Origin: JADJPO01 sp963828555
GTDB lineage: Bacteria > Actinomycetota > Actinomycetes > Actinomycetales > Kineosporiaceae
Length of the DNA stretch: 64,000 nucleotides
Direction of reading: 5' to 3'
Assembly (NCBI GenBank): GCA_963828555.1
Contig: CAWHEL010000002.1
Span: forward strand, 496,001 to 560,000
Within the stretch, counting starts at the first letter, position 1; every line of letters starts with the position of its first letter. Under the pieces are notes generated by a model. It saw nothing but the letters and a program-made list of their open reading frames with translations, was not told the DNA's origin and did no database searches. Shown here piece by piece: positions 44,402 through 52,987 of the stretch. A program made the translations under genes and the position numbers.

Positions 44402-45907
44402 ATGGCCGCTCGACTCGGCGCGCTCGATCTGCTCTCCCTGGTCCTCGACTCCGGTTCGTTCCTCCGGTGGGACGCCCCGGCGGTCCACGGCGCGATCGAT
44501 GACGCCTATGCCGCCGAGCTCGACCGGGCCCGGCAGCGCAGCGGGCTTGACGAGTCGGTGGTCACCGGCGAGGGCCGGCTGCGGGGACGGCGGGTGGCGG
44601 TCGCCGCCTGCGAGTTCGACTTCCTCGCCGGCTCGATCGGGGTGGCCGCTGCAGAGCGCCTGGTGTCGGCGGTGGAGCGGGCGACCGCCGAGGGGCTGCC
44701 GCTGCTTGCGGCGCCGGTCTCGGCCGGAACCCGCATGCAGGAGGGAACCGTCGCCTTCCTACAGATGGTCAAGATCTCTGCGGCGATCGCCGCGCACAAG
44801 TCGGCCGGCCTTCCGTACCTGGTGTACCTGCGCCACCCGACGACCGGCGGGGTGCTGGCCTCATGGGGCTCGCTCGGCCATGTCACCGTGGCCGAGCCCG
44901 GGGCCCTGATCGGCTTCCTCGGGCCGCGGGTCTACCACGCCCTGTCCGGGCGGGAGTTCCCGGCCGGGGTGCAGGTCGCCGAGAACCTCTACGCCCGGGG
45001 CCTGATCGACGCCGTGTTGACCCCCGAGGAACTGGCACCGTTGGCCGATCGGACACTGACCGTGCTGATGTCACCCCGCGAAGGGCATCCACCCGCGGCA
45101 CAGATCCCGGCCGAGGACCTCCCCGACATCCCGGCGTGGGAGTCGATCACGCGCTCCCGCAGACCGGATCGCCCGGGCCTGCGCCGACTGTTGCGCTACG
45201 CCGCAACCCATGTGGTGCCGCTGCACGGGACCGGCGAGGGCGAGAACGACCCCGGCATGCTGCTCGCCCTGGCCCGCTTCGGCGGGGCCGGCTGCGTGCT
45301 GCTGGGCCAGGACCGACGGGGCCAGACCACCGAGTCACCGCTCGGACCCGCGGCGCTGCGCGAGGCGCGTCGCGGCATGCGGCTGGCCCGCGACCTCGGC
45401 CTGCCCCTGGTCACCGTGATCGACACCCCGGGCGCGGCGTTGTCGCAGGAGGCCGAGGAGGGCGGCATGGCGGGCGAGATCGCACGGAGCCTCGCCGAGA
45501 TGGTCGCCCTGTCCGCGCCGATCGTGTCCGTGCTGCTGGGCCAGGGCACCGGTGGCGGCGCGCTGGCGCTGATCCCGGCGGACCGGGTGATCGCCGCCCA
45601 GCATGCCTGGCTCTCGCCCCTTCCCCCCGAGGGAGCGAGCGCGATCATCCACCGGGACCTCGACCACGCCCCCCAGATGGCCGCCGCCCAGGGGGTGCGC
45701 TCGGCAGACCTGTTGCGGCACGGGATCGTCGACCGGGTGGTCCCGGAGCACCCGGACGCCGCGGACGAGCCCGAGGCCTTCTGCCGCCGCCTCGGGTCGG
45801 TCCTGCAGCATGAACTGGTCGAGCTGCTCGATCAGGACCCGGACGAGCGATATGCGCTGCGGCTGAGACGTTTCCGCTCGATCGGGACCCCGCCGATCAG
45901 GCCTTGA
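44402..45907 (+). CDS. Acetyl-CoA carboxylase carboxyltransferase, beta-alpha fusion
   Basis: 501 residues joining AccD-like (about 1-230; GTRMQEGTVAFLQMVKISAAIAAHK, GGVLASWGSLGHV, LIGFLGPRVY) and AccA-like (about 270-490; GLPLVTVIDTPGAALSQEAEEGGMAGEIARSLAEM, SVLLGQGTGGGALALIPADRVIAAQHAWLSPLPPEGA). The AccD zinc finger is absent. It transfers carboxyl from biotin to acetyl- or acyl-CoA. The biotin carboxylase and carrier subunits are not in the window. Its 3' end overlaps the DUF1501 gene on the opposite strand by 11 bp. Confidence 0.9.
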   Translation: MAARLGALDLLSLVLDSGSFLRWDAPAVHGAIDDAYAAELDRARQRSGLDESVVTGEGRLRGRRVAVAACEFDFLAGSIGVAAAERLVSAVERATAEGLPLLAAPVSAGTRMQEGTVAFLQMVKISAAIAAHKSAGLPYLVYLRHPTTGGVLASWGSLGHVTVAEPGALIGFLGPRVYHALSGREFPAGVQVAENLYARGLIDAVLTPEELAPLADRTLTVLMSPREGHPPAAQIPAEDLPDIPAWESITRSRRPDRPGLRRLLRYAATHVVPLHGTGEGENDPGMLLALARFGGAGCVLLGQDRRGQTTESPLGPAALREARRGMRLARDLGLPLVTVIDTPGAALSQEAEEGGMAGEIARSLAEMVALSAPIVSVLLGQGTGGGALALIPADRVIAAQHAWLSPLPPEGASAIIHRDLDHAPQMAAAQGVRSADLLRHGIVDRVVPEHPDAADEPEAFCRRLGSVLQHELVELLDQDPDERYALRLRRFRSIGTPPIRP

Positions 45908-47201
45908 CCCGGACCACACCGAGCGGAGCGCCGCGCAGCCCGGGGAAGACCGCACCGAGCGAGGGCACCAGGCACCGCTTCTGCACGATCTCACCCAGCA
46001 CGAGCCGGTAGTCGACGGTGGCCGCGAGGTCGCCGTCCACCAGGTCGTCGGCGGCGAGGCCGGGCCAGACGCCGTGCACAGTCCCTCCGACGACGCCTCC
46101 GCCGAGCATCAGGACGGCGTTGCCGAGCCCGTGATCGGTTCCGCCGCTGCCGTTCTCGGCCACCCGGCGGCCGAACTCGGACAGGGTCACCACGGTGACC
46201 CCGGCCATGGACGCCGCGCCCAGGTCGGTGGCGAAGGCGGCCATCGCCGAGGCGAGCTCGCCCAGCCGAGTGGTGAGCAGGCCGTCGTCGACGCTGCCCA
46301 TGCCCTGGTGCAGATCCCACTCGCCGTAGTCGATGCAGGCGATCCTCAGCCCCGTGCCGGCCTTGATCAGGCGGGCGACGTCGCGCATCGCGGTACCCAG
46401 ATCGCCGGCGGGATAGGCCGCCCCGTTCGCCGGGGTATAGCCGGCCTTCTTCAACCGGGTCGTGGTGGCCATGGCGACCAGTGCGCTGCGCGCCGGAGTG
46501 GTGATGGCGGCCGGAGACCCCCGGTGCATCGCCGACAGAGCGGTGCTCCACCGCTTCTCCTCGACGCTGTTCCACGCCGAGTGGAGCCTGAAGTCGTCGA
46601 CCGTGGACACCACGAGCTCGGGATTGGGCCCGGTCAGCGATCCGAGCATGCCCACCCCGCCGAGCTGGGTGGCCCGGAACATGGTGGTCGCCGGGGTCAC
46701 CCCGAGCAGGCGGTCGATCCAGCCGGTCCGCACGGCGGAACCGGGCGCTGCGCGCTCCATCTCCGCCATCGCCGAGAAGTGCGAGCGGGACGGCGCCGCC
46801 TGCCCGACCGCATGCACCGCCCCGAAGGTGCCGTTCTGCCAGAACGGGTGCAACGGCGCCAGCGCCGGGTGCAGCCCGAACCGGTCGGTGCCGGCCAGCA
46901 GCCGGGAGGCAGGCACGGCGACGTTCGGACGCAGCCGCGCGTACTCCGGGTCCGCCGCCGGGACGATAGCGCTCAGCCCGTCGAAGCCACCGCGCAGGGA
47001 GAGCACGACCAGCACGTCGGCGGCCGGCCCGGTCACCGCCGCCGTCGTCCCGGCGAAGGCGACTCGGGTGACCGCGGACGGGCCGGCCAGGGCGCCCACG
47101 GCACCCAGCGCCGCTCCGGCACCGGCCGCCTGCAGCAGGGAGCGGCGGGAGACGCCGTCCGCCGAGCGGCCCTCGCAGGTCGTGCAGGTCGTGTCCGGCA
47201 T
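45897..47201 (-). CDS. DUF1501 family protein with Tat signal
   Basis: About 434 residues. The N-terminus SRRSLLQAAGAGAALGAVGALAGPSAV is a twin-arginine export signal. The mature protein is sulfatase-like DUF1501: VLVVLSLRGGFDGLSAIVP, FGLHPALAPLHPFWQNGTFGAVHAVG, SRSHFSAMAEME, IACIDYGEWDLHQG and VVTLSEFGRRVAENGSGGTDHGLGNAVLMLGGGVVGGTVHG. DUF1501 and DUF1800 genes are always paired, and function is unknown. ATG at 47201 has GAGGA upstream; a GTG at 47213 overlaps the DUF1800 stop as GTGA, so either start couples the genes. Confidence 0.9.
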   Translation of the reverse strand: MPDTTCTTCEGRSADGVSRRSLLQAAGAGAALGAVGALAGPSAVTRVAFAGTTAAVTGPAADVLVVLSLRGGFDGLSAIVPAADPEYARLRPNVAVPASRLLAGTDRFGLHPALAPLHPFWQNGTFGAVHAVGQAAPSRSHFSAMAEMERAAPGSAVRTGWIDRLLGVTPATTMFRATQLGGVGMLGSLTGPNPELVVSTVDDFRLHSAWNSVEEKRWSTALSAMHRGSPAAITTPARSALVAMATTTRLKKAGYTPANGAAYPAGDLGTAMRDVARLIKAGTGLRIACIDYGEWDLHQGMGSVDDGLLTTRLGELASAMAAFATDLGAASMAGVTVVTLSEFGRRVAENGSGGTDHGLGNAVLMLGGGVVGGTVHGVWPGLAADDLVDGDLAATVDYRLVLGEIVQKRCLVPSLGAVFPGLRGAPLGVVRVKA

Positions 47202-47209
47202 CGCTGTCC

Positions 47210-48646
47210 TCACCGTCGGATCTGGGTCGGGGTGTCCAGGAGCAGGGCGATGACATGCTCCAGGCGCCAGGTCACCACCTCACTGTCCTTGCGCACCGGC
47301 GTGGTGGCGCGCACGCCGAGGAAGGCGCAGATGGCCTCCCGCTCGACCACGGTCACCGGACGTTGGCGCAGCCGCAGCGCCATCCCCTCGATCAGGGCGC
47401 CGTGGGTCTTCGGACGGGGCGAGGGGAGGAACCTGCTCAGCGCCGGACGGCGGTAGCCCTTGGGCCACCAGTTCCCGGCCAGTGAGGAGTTCATGTTCCA
47501 GCGGGCCAGGGCCCCGGCGGCCGATTGCCAGGCACTCGCCACGTCGGGATAGCCGTCCGGCTGCGGCCAGGCGAACGGCTGCTGGCCGGCCGATCCGAAC
47601 GCCCAGTACATCTCGCGCAACGGCCCGGTGCCCGAGGCCGGCGGCTGCAGGCCCAGCGCCCGCATGCTGGCCAGCATCGCCTCGTAGGGCGTGCGCACCT
47701 TCGCGTCGGCCGAGGCGGCGAACTCGCGGGAGGCGAACAGGTGCGCCAGCACCGGCGCGATGGCGGTGCCCTTGGCCAGGTAGATCCGGGCCATCCGGTC
47801 GACCAGCGCCTTCGGCGGGTCGTCCCGAACGAAGTGGACGGCGAGGCGGCGGCAGATCCGCCGCGCCGTGGCGGGGCGGGTGGCGAGGTAACGCAGGTAG
47901 GCCTCGACCACGGCCCGGCCGTCGGCGGAGGCATTCGGATGGACGAACCCCATCACCCTCACCTGGCCCACATAGTGGTGCTCGGGCCGGTACCGGAAGG
48001 CCCCCGTCTCCCAGTCGATCGACAGGCCGGTCAGGATCAGCGCCGACACCTTGACGTCCCGCTCGGTGTAGCCGCCGCCCACCCCGACGCTGTGCAGCTC
48101 GAGCACCTCGCGGCCGAGGTTCTCGTTCGGGTTGGACCGGGTCGAGCTGGCGTTGTTCAGGTACATCAGCATCGCCGGGTGCTTGATCGCGGCGACCAGC
48201 AGGTCGGAGTAGCGGCCGAAGGCGTATTTGCGGATCACGTCGGCGTCGAACCGGTGCCTGCTGTCCCACACCTCGCTCGAGGGGCAGGTGATGTTCAGGT
48301 GGTTCGACCACAGCTCGACCATGACCTCGAGCAGCTGCCGCTTGCTCCAGGTGGCGCGGGCGATGGTGGCCACGCACAGGTCGTTCATCACGTCCCAGGA
48401 GTCGAACGTCCCGGCATTCGCCTGGGCGTGCACCGTCGGGATCGAGTAGGTCAATCGGGGGAAGCGACGCATCACCGCGTCACAGGCCGGGTCCTTGATC
48501 GTCCATGGTCGTAGCTGGGCGCTGAGCCAGGCCGAGCGCTTGGCGGGTGTCACCGTGCGCGTGAGTTCGGGGGTGAGCCCGTACGTGGTGCGCAGGAGGA
48601 GGTGTCTCAGAGAGCGTGCAGCCGCTGCGGACCCCGACGTCGCCAT
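47210..48646 (-). CDS. DUF1800 family protein
   Basis: 478 residues: HLLLRTTYGLTPELTRTVTP, LLEVMVELWSNHLNITCPSS, YSDLLVAAIKHPAMLMYLNNASSTRSNPNENLGREVLELHSVGVGGGYTERDVKVSALILTG, RRICRRLAVHFVRDDPP and the final LEHVIALLLDTPTQIRR, all typical of DUF1800. No clear signal peptide is seen. The ATG at 48646 has GAGG upstream; an upstream in-frame ATG is also possible. It is co-translated with the DUF1501 gene and divergent from the acyltransferase. Confidence 0.9.
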   Translation of the reverse strand: MATSGSAAAARSLRHLLLRTTYGLTPELTRTVTPAKRSAWLSAQLRPWTIKDPACDAVMRRFPRLTYSIPTVHAQANAGTFDSWDVMNDLCVATIARATWSKRQLLEVMVELWSNHLNITCPSSEVWDSRHRFDADVIRKYAFGRYSDLLVAAIKHPAMLMYLNNASSTRSNPNENLGREVLELHSVGVGGGYTERDVKVSALILTGLSIDWETGAFRYRPEHHYVGQVRVMGFVHPNASADGRAVVEAYLRYLATRPATARRICRRLAVHFVRDDPPKALVDRMARIYLAKGTAIAPVLAHLFASREFAASADAKVRTPYEAMLASMRALGLQPPASGTGPLREMYWAFGSAGQQPFAWPQPDGYPDVASAWQSAAGALARWNMNSSLAGNWWPKGYRRPALSRFLPSPRPKTHGALIEGMALRLRQRPVTVVEREAICAFLGVRATTPVRKDSEVVTWRLEHVIALLLDTPTQIRR

Positions 48647-48833
48647 AGGTTCATGCCTCGGCGCGAGGGGGACGACGATTGATAGCCCGGCCGGGCGACG
48701 ACTCCGCCGGGCCATGCCGGATTTGTGACTCCCCGGACCCTTTGCGGCCGCTTCACCTGGGCTTAAAGAAGGTTCACCAGGGTAGAGGGACAAGCGCACA
48801 CGTCGTCCGTCGTTCGACCCGATCGGGGAGTCA

Positions 48834-50045
48834 GTGGTCCTGCAGGAGCCACCCGTACGCCGTGTGCGCGCGGAAGATCCCGGCCCGGAACGCCGGCATG
48901 GCCGGCGCGCCGCCGCCCCCCGAACGCCGACGCTGGCCTCGAGCTTCGACGCCGGTCGCAATGCCATGGGCGACCTTCGCCTCAGCCTGGCCCTGCTGGT
49001 GGTCCTCACCCATGCGCTGGCCGTGGGCTTCGGCCATCAGCCGTCGCTGGGTGGCACCGCGGTCGGCAGCCTGGCGGTCGACGGCTTCTTCATACTCAGC
49101 GGTTTCCTGGTGGCCCGCAGCTACCTGCGGCTGGCCTCCCCGCTCCGGTTCGCCTGGCACCGGGCGCTGCGGATCCTGCCCGCCTTCTGGGCCTGCCTGC
49201 TGATCACCGCCGTGGTGCTGGCCCCCGCATTCGCCCTGATCGAGGGCCGTTCGCCGCTGTCGGTATTCGCCGGCCCGGACAGCGCTGTGGGCTACCTGAC
49301 CGGCAACGCGTTCCTGTACATCGGCCAGTACGGGATCGCGGGGCTGCCGCTGACCGAGCACACTCCGGCCGTGCTCAACGGGTCGCTGTGGACGCTGGTC
49401 TACGAGGGTCTGTGCTACCTGATGGTCGGCGCCCTCGGCGTGCTGGGCATCCTTCGCCGGCGCCCGATGCTCGTCGCCGCCTTGGCCGGCCTGCTGTGGC
49501 TGGTGATCATCGCCCAGAGCCTCGGCGTGGGCACCGGCGGGTCCGAGATGCTCTACATCGCCCCACGCCTGGGACTGCTGTTCCTGTTGGGGGCCCTCGC
49601 CCTGCTCTTCGACCGCCACGTTCCGGTGCACGACGTCGCCGCCGCGGCGGCCGGCGCGGTCCTGGTGGCCTCGTGCCTGTTGCTGGACGATTACCGCACC
49701 GTCGGCTCGGTCGCCCTGGCCTACCTGTGCCTGTGGGCAACGGTCCGCCTGCCCGCCCGGCGCACCCGGCGGGACCTCTCCTACGGCGCCTACATCTGGC
49801 ACTGGCCGGTGATCCAGCTGATGACTGCGCTGGGCCTGGCCGAGATGGGCCGGCTGAGCTTCGTACCCCTGGCGACGGCGTTCACCCTGCTGATCGCCTG
49901 GGGATCCTGGACCTGGGTCGAGGCGCCCGCCCTCAGCCTGAAAGGCCTCCGCGGCGGGCGCCCCGGTCAGCGCTCCCTGCGCGCTGCCGATGCCCTGCTC
50001 AGCGGCCCACCGGTGCCCAGGCCGGCACCGGGAACGCAGCGGTGA
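48834..50045 (+). CDS. Acyltransferase-3 (OafA-like) membrane O-acyltransferase
   Basis: 403 residues with about ten membrane segments. MGDLRLSLALLVVLTHALAVGFG carries the conserved active His; GFFILSGFLVARSYL and RALRILPAFW are further family motifs. These enzymes acetylate surface sugars from acyl-CoA. The GTG at 48834 follows GGGGAG. The family's usual RNA(L/M) motif lies at residues 42-45, which supports the long start. Its 3' end overlaps the convergent SAF-domain oxidoreductase by 47 bp, unusual for unrelated genes. Confidence 0.88.
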   Translation: MVLQEPPVRRVRAEDPGPERRHGRRAAAPRTPTLASSFDAGRNAMGDLRLSLALLVVLTHALAVGFGHQPSLGGTAVGSLAVDGFFILSGFLVARSYLRLASPLRFAWHRALRILPAFWACLLITAVVLAPAFALIEGRSPLSVFAGPDSAVGYLTGNAFLYIGQYGIAGLPLTEHTPAVLNGSLWTLVYEGLCYLMVGALGVLGILRRRPMLVAALAGLLWLVIIAQSLGVGTGGSEMLYIAPRLGLLFLLGALALLFDRHVPVHDVAAAAAGAVLVASCLLLDDYRTVGSVALAYLCLWATVRLPARRTRRDLSYGAYIWHWPVIQLMTALGLAEMGRLSFVPLATAFTLLIAWGSWTWVEAPALSLKGLRGGRPGQRSLRAADALLSGPPVPRPAPGTQR

Positions 50046-51321
50046 TCTTGGCCTGCTCCTCGCGGAGCCGGTCCACCAGCCGGCCGTCGGGCAGCCGCAC
50101 GTCGGCGTAGGTAAGCACCTCGTCCTGGGCCACGTCACGCAGCAGGACGCAGCCCTCGGCCACGCCCATCGGCAGCAACCCCTCGGACGCCGTCACATCG
50201 GCGCGCTCGGCGACACCGTAGGTGTCGTAGCCACCCAGGCCGTCGATCGTCTGGCCGGCGGCCAGGTCCCGCTTGGCCGTGGTGATCACTTCGACCGTGG
50301 GCGGTCCGGCGGGCTGCAGCGCCGCGTCGCCGAAGAGCACCGCACGGGCCACCGTGTTCGGAACCTCGAAGTGGCACAGGTGGTAGGGCGTGTAGAAGCT
50401 GTAGAGCGGGCCCTCACCCAACTTGTAGAGGTTGAGGTAGTGGCGCTGCTTGGGGTCGTCGTGCGTGGCCAGCACATACACGCCCGGCCCGGGCTTGCTG
50501 CCCACCACGTAGTCGACGACGCCACCGGCGGCGCGCAGCGCCTCGACGTCGAACTGGGTGGTCAGCTCGTCCACGTGGCCGGCGTGGTCGGCGCCGCGCA
50601 TGCCCCGGCGTTCCACCGTCATGCCGGTGGCGTTGGCCACGATCGCCTGCTCGAAGGAGATCTTCGTGCCGTCGGCGAAGCTGGTCACCATGTGCGGGTC
50701 CTGGCCCCACTGCTTCGCGAACCCTTCCTGCGTGGTGGGGTTGCGGTAGGGGTCCTGCAGGCCCTTGATGTTGCCGCAGACCAGCGGGGTGAGCCCGATC
50801 CCTCGGACGAACCGGTAGAGGTTGACCTGCACGCCGGGCTGGTCGCCGTCGCAACCCGAGACCACGACGCCGGCCGCCTCGGCCCGCTGGCGCAGCACCG
50901 ATCCGACGGTGCCGTCGACCTCGGCGTTGAGCAGGACGACGTGCTTGCCACCCTCGATCGCGGCCAGCACGACGTGGGCGCCGTACTCGACCGCGCCGGT
51001 GGCCTCCACCACGGCGTCGATGCCCTCGGCGGCGCATACGGCCTCGAAGCTAGAGGTGATCACCGGCACGCCGTCCGCCACCGCGGCGGAGACGCCCGCG
51101 GCGTCCTCGGCGGTGCGCCAGGTCTCGACGCCCGCCTCGCGGTAGGCCCGCTCGGCGTTGGCCGCCGTCCGGTTGCAGATGGCCACCAGCTCCATGCCCT
51201 GCACGGAGTTGACCACCTGGTTGACGAAGCCGCGGCCCATGAACCCGGCCCCGACCAGGGCCACCCGCACGGGGTTGCCGGCTGCGGCGCGCTGCTGCAG
51301 CGCGCGGTCGACGAGGATCAT
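49999..51321 (-). CDS. NAD(P)-dependent oxidoreductase with SAF domain (homoserine-dehydrogenase-like)
   Basis: 440 residues. A Rossmann domain (VRVALVGAGFMGRGFVNQVVNS, VEATGAVEYGAHVVLAAIEGGKHVVLLNAEVDGTVGS) is followed by a dehydrogenase domain and a C-terminal SAF (sialic-acid-synthase/antifreeze-like) domain with AAGQTIDGLGGYDTYGVAERADV. Homologues sit in surface-sugar loci and their chemistry is unclear. It lies last in a minus-strand cassette and is co-translated with the RmlC-like gene (ATGA). Confidence 0.85.
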   Translation of the reverse strand: MILVDRALQQRAAAGNPVRVALVGAGFMGRGFVNQVVNSVQGMELVAICNRTAANAERAYREAGVETWRTAEDAAGVSAAVADGVPVITSSFEAVCAAEGIDAVVEATGAVEYGAHVVLAAIEGGKHVVLLNAEVDGTVGSVLRQRAEAAGVVVSGCDGDQPGVQVNLYRFVRGIGLTPLVCGNIKGLQDPYRNPTTQEGFAKQWGQDPHMVTSFADGTKISFEQAIVANATGMTVERRGMRGADHAGHVDELTTQFDVEALRAAGGVVDYVVGSKPGPGVYVLATHDDPKQRHYLNLYKLGEGPLYSFYTPYHLCHFEVPNTVARAVLFGDAALQPAGPPTVEVITTAKRDLAAGQTIDGLGGYDTYGVAERADVTASEGLLPMGVAEGCVLLRDVAQDEVLTYADVRLPDGRLVDRLREEQAKITAAFPVPAWAPVGR

Positions 51322-51854
51322 GAGACGGTCTCCATCAGGGGCCAGGTGCGGTCCTTGTCGCTGATCACGGCCACCGGCACCGGCCAGGTCAGGGCCAGCG
51401 CCGGGTCGTCGTAGCGCAGTCCCCGCTCGGTGCCGGGCTGGTAGGCGCCGCTCACCTGGTAGATCACCTCGGCGTCGTCGGTCAGCGTCTGGTAGCCGTG
51501 GGCGAAGAACGGGGGCACGTAGAGCGCCCGGCGGTTGTCGGCGGTCAGCTCGACCGCGACGTGCTGCAGGCGGGTCGGCGAGCCCTCACGCATGTCGACG
51601 ATGATGTCGACGATGGCCCCGCGGGTGCAGCGCACCAGCTTGGCCTCCGGCGCCGGCTCCACCTGGTAATGCATACCGCGCAGGGTGCCGGCCTTGTGGT
51701 TGAACGAGACGTTGCACTGCTCGACGGCCGGCTCCAGCCCGGCCGCGATGAACTCCTCGCGGCAGAAGTACCTGGCGAAGAAGCCGCGGTCGTCGCCGCG
51801 CAGCTCGAGGTCGACGATCGCGACCCCGGGGATGGCGGTGGTGGTGAACTTCAC
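51318..51854 (-). CDS. RmlC-type NDP-4-keto-sugar 3,5-epimerase
   Basis: 178 residues of the cupin RmlC family: IPGVAIVDLELRGDDRGFFARYFCREEF, NVSFNHKAGTLRGMHYQ (catalytic His) and EAKLVRCTRGAIVDIIVDMR with YVPPFFAHGYQTLTDDAEVIYQVSGAYQP (catalytic Tyr). In dTDP-rhamnose synthesis it epimerises C3 and C5; here the neighbours suggest a CDP-linked sugar. No rmlA, rmlB or rmlD is adjacent. ATG starts and stops overlap at both ends of the gene. Confidence 0.9.
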   Translation of the reverse strand: MKFTTTAIPGVAIVDLELRGDDRGFFARYFCREEFIAAGLEPAVEQCNVSFNHKAGTLRGMHYQVEPAPEAKLVRCTRGAIVDIIVDMREGSPTRLQHVAVELTADNRRALYVPPFFAHGYQTLTDDAEVIYQVSGAYQPGTERGLRYDDPALALTWPVPVAVISDKDRTWPLMETVS

Positions 51855-52909
51855 CGGGCACCTCGGGCAGGGGCGTTGACCGCGCTCGGCGTGGTCCAGA
51901 ACAGGTCGGCGTCCAGCTGCTTGGTGCGGATGAGGTACTCCAGCTGCTTGAGCCGGGTGTGCCCGCGGCCGGTGAAGGTCTCCGGGTCGAGGTCGATCGC
52001 GGAGAACACCTCGTACAGCTGGCGGGCGCCGCGCTCAGCGTTCCACTCCGAGGCGTACCCCGGGAGCTGGGTGGCGATCTTGTCGAAGTTGACCTTGTAG
52101 CTGCGGTTGTCGCCACCGGCGTCGCCGAAGGTCACCTCGCAGCCGGGGAAGACCGCGCCGACCGTCTCGGCGATCTCACGCACCCGGTAGTTGTGGTCGC
52201 TGTGGCCGACGTTGAAGACCTGGTTGTGCACGGCCTCGCGCGGGGCCTCCAACGCGGCGACCAGCGCCTTGGCGATGTCCAGCCCGTGCACCAGCGGACG
52301 CCAGGGCGTGCCGTCCGAGGTCATCGCGATCTTCTTGGTGGTCCAGGCTAGGCCGGCAAGGTTGTTCAGCACGATGTCGAACCGCATCCGCGGGGAGGCG
52401 CCATAGGCGGTGGCGTTGCGCATGAAGGTCGGGCTGAAGTCGTCGTCGGCCATCGGCGCCACGTCGCGCTCGACCATCGTCTTGCACTCCGCGTACGCGG
52501 TCTGCGGGTTCACCGGCGAGGTCTCGTCCACCGTGCCGTCGGCCACGCCGTACACGCTGCAGGAGGACATGTAGACGAAGCGCTTCACGCCGGCCGCCTT
52601 GGCCAGCTGCGCCAGCCGGACCGAGCCGACGTGGTTGACCTTGTAGGTCACGTCGGGGGCGAGCTGGCCGAGCGGGTCGTTCGAGAGCTCGGCCATGTGC
52701 ACGATCGCGTCCACGCCGTCCAGGTCGGCCTCGGCTATCTCGCGGATGTCCTTGGCCAGGGTGCGGGCCGAGGCGTCGAGGCCGTTGAACAGCCAGCCGT
52801 TCTTGTAGTAGCCGCTGTCCACGCCGACCACGTCATGTCCGTGACGCAGCAGCTCGGGGGCGAGCAGACAGCCGAGGTATCCCTCGGTGCCGGTGACGAG
52901 GATCTTCAT
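51851..52909 (-). CDS. NAD-dependent sugar epimerase/dehydratase (extended SDR)
   Basis: 352 residues, extended SDR: TGTEGYLGCLLAPELLRHGHDVVGVD (glycine motif), NDPLGQLAPDVTYKVNHVGSVRLAQLAKA, VYMSSCSVYG and catalytic YAECK. The C-terminal sugar-binding half (NVGHSDHNYRVREIAETVG) resembles enzymes of deoxy-sugar loci. It could act as an epimerase, reductase or dehydratase. Given that no separate 4,6-dehydratase is visible, it is the main candidate for an early step on the CDP-sugar. It overlaps the RmlC-like gene by 4 bp. Confidence 0.88.
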   Translation of the reverse strand: MKILVTGTEGYLGCLLAPELLRHGHDVVGVDSGYYKNGWLFNGLDASARTLAKDIREIAEADLDGVDAIVHMAELSNDPLGQLAPDVTYKVNHVGSVRLAQLAKAAGVKRFVYMSSCSVYGVADGTVDETSPVNPQTAYAECKTMVERDVAPMADDDFSPTFMRNATAYGASPRMRFDIVLNNLAGLAWTTKKIAMTSDGTPWRPLVHGLDIAKALVAALEAPREAVHNQVFNVGHSDHNYRVREIAETVGAVFPGCEVTFGDAGGDNRSYKVNFDKIATQLPGYASEWNAERGARQLYEVFSAIDLDPETFTGRGHTRLKQLEYLIRTKQLDADLFWTTPSAVNAPARGAR

Positions 52910-52987
52910 GTGCCGTGAACTCCTGAGGTGTCGGGATGTCGTGGTGCAGTACGCACGATGGAAACGGGGACGCCGGGGCTGGGCTGG

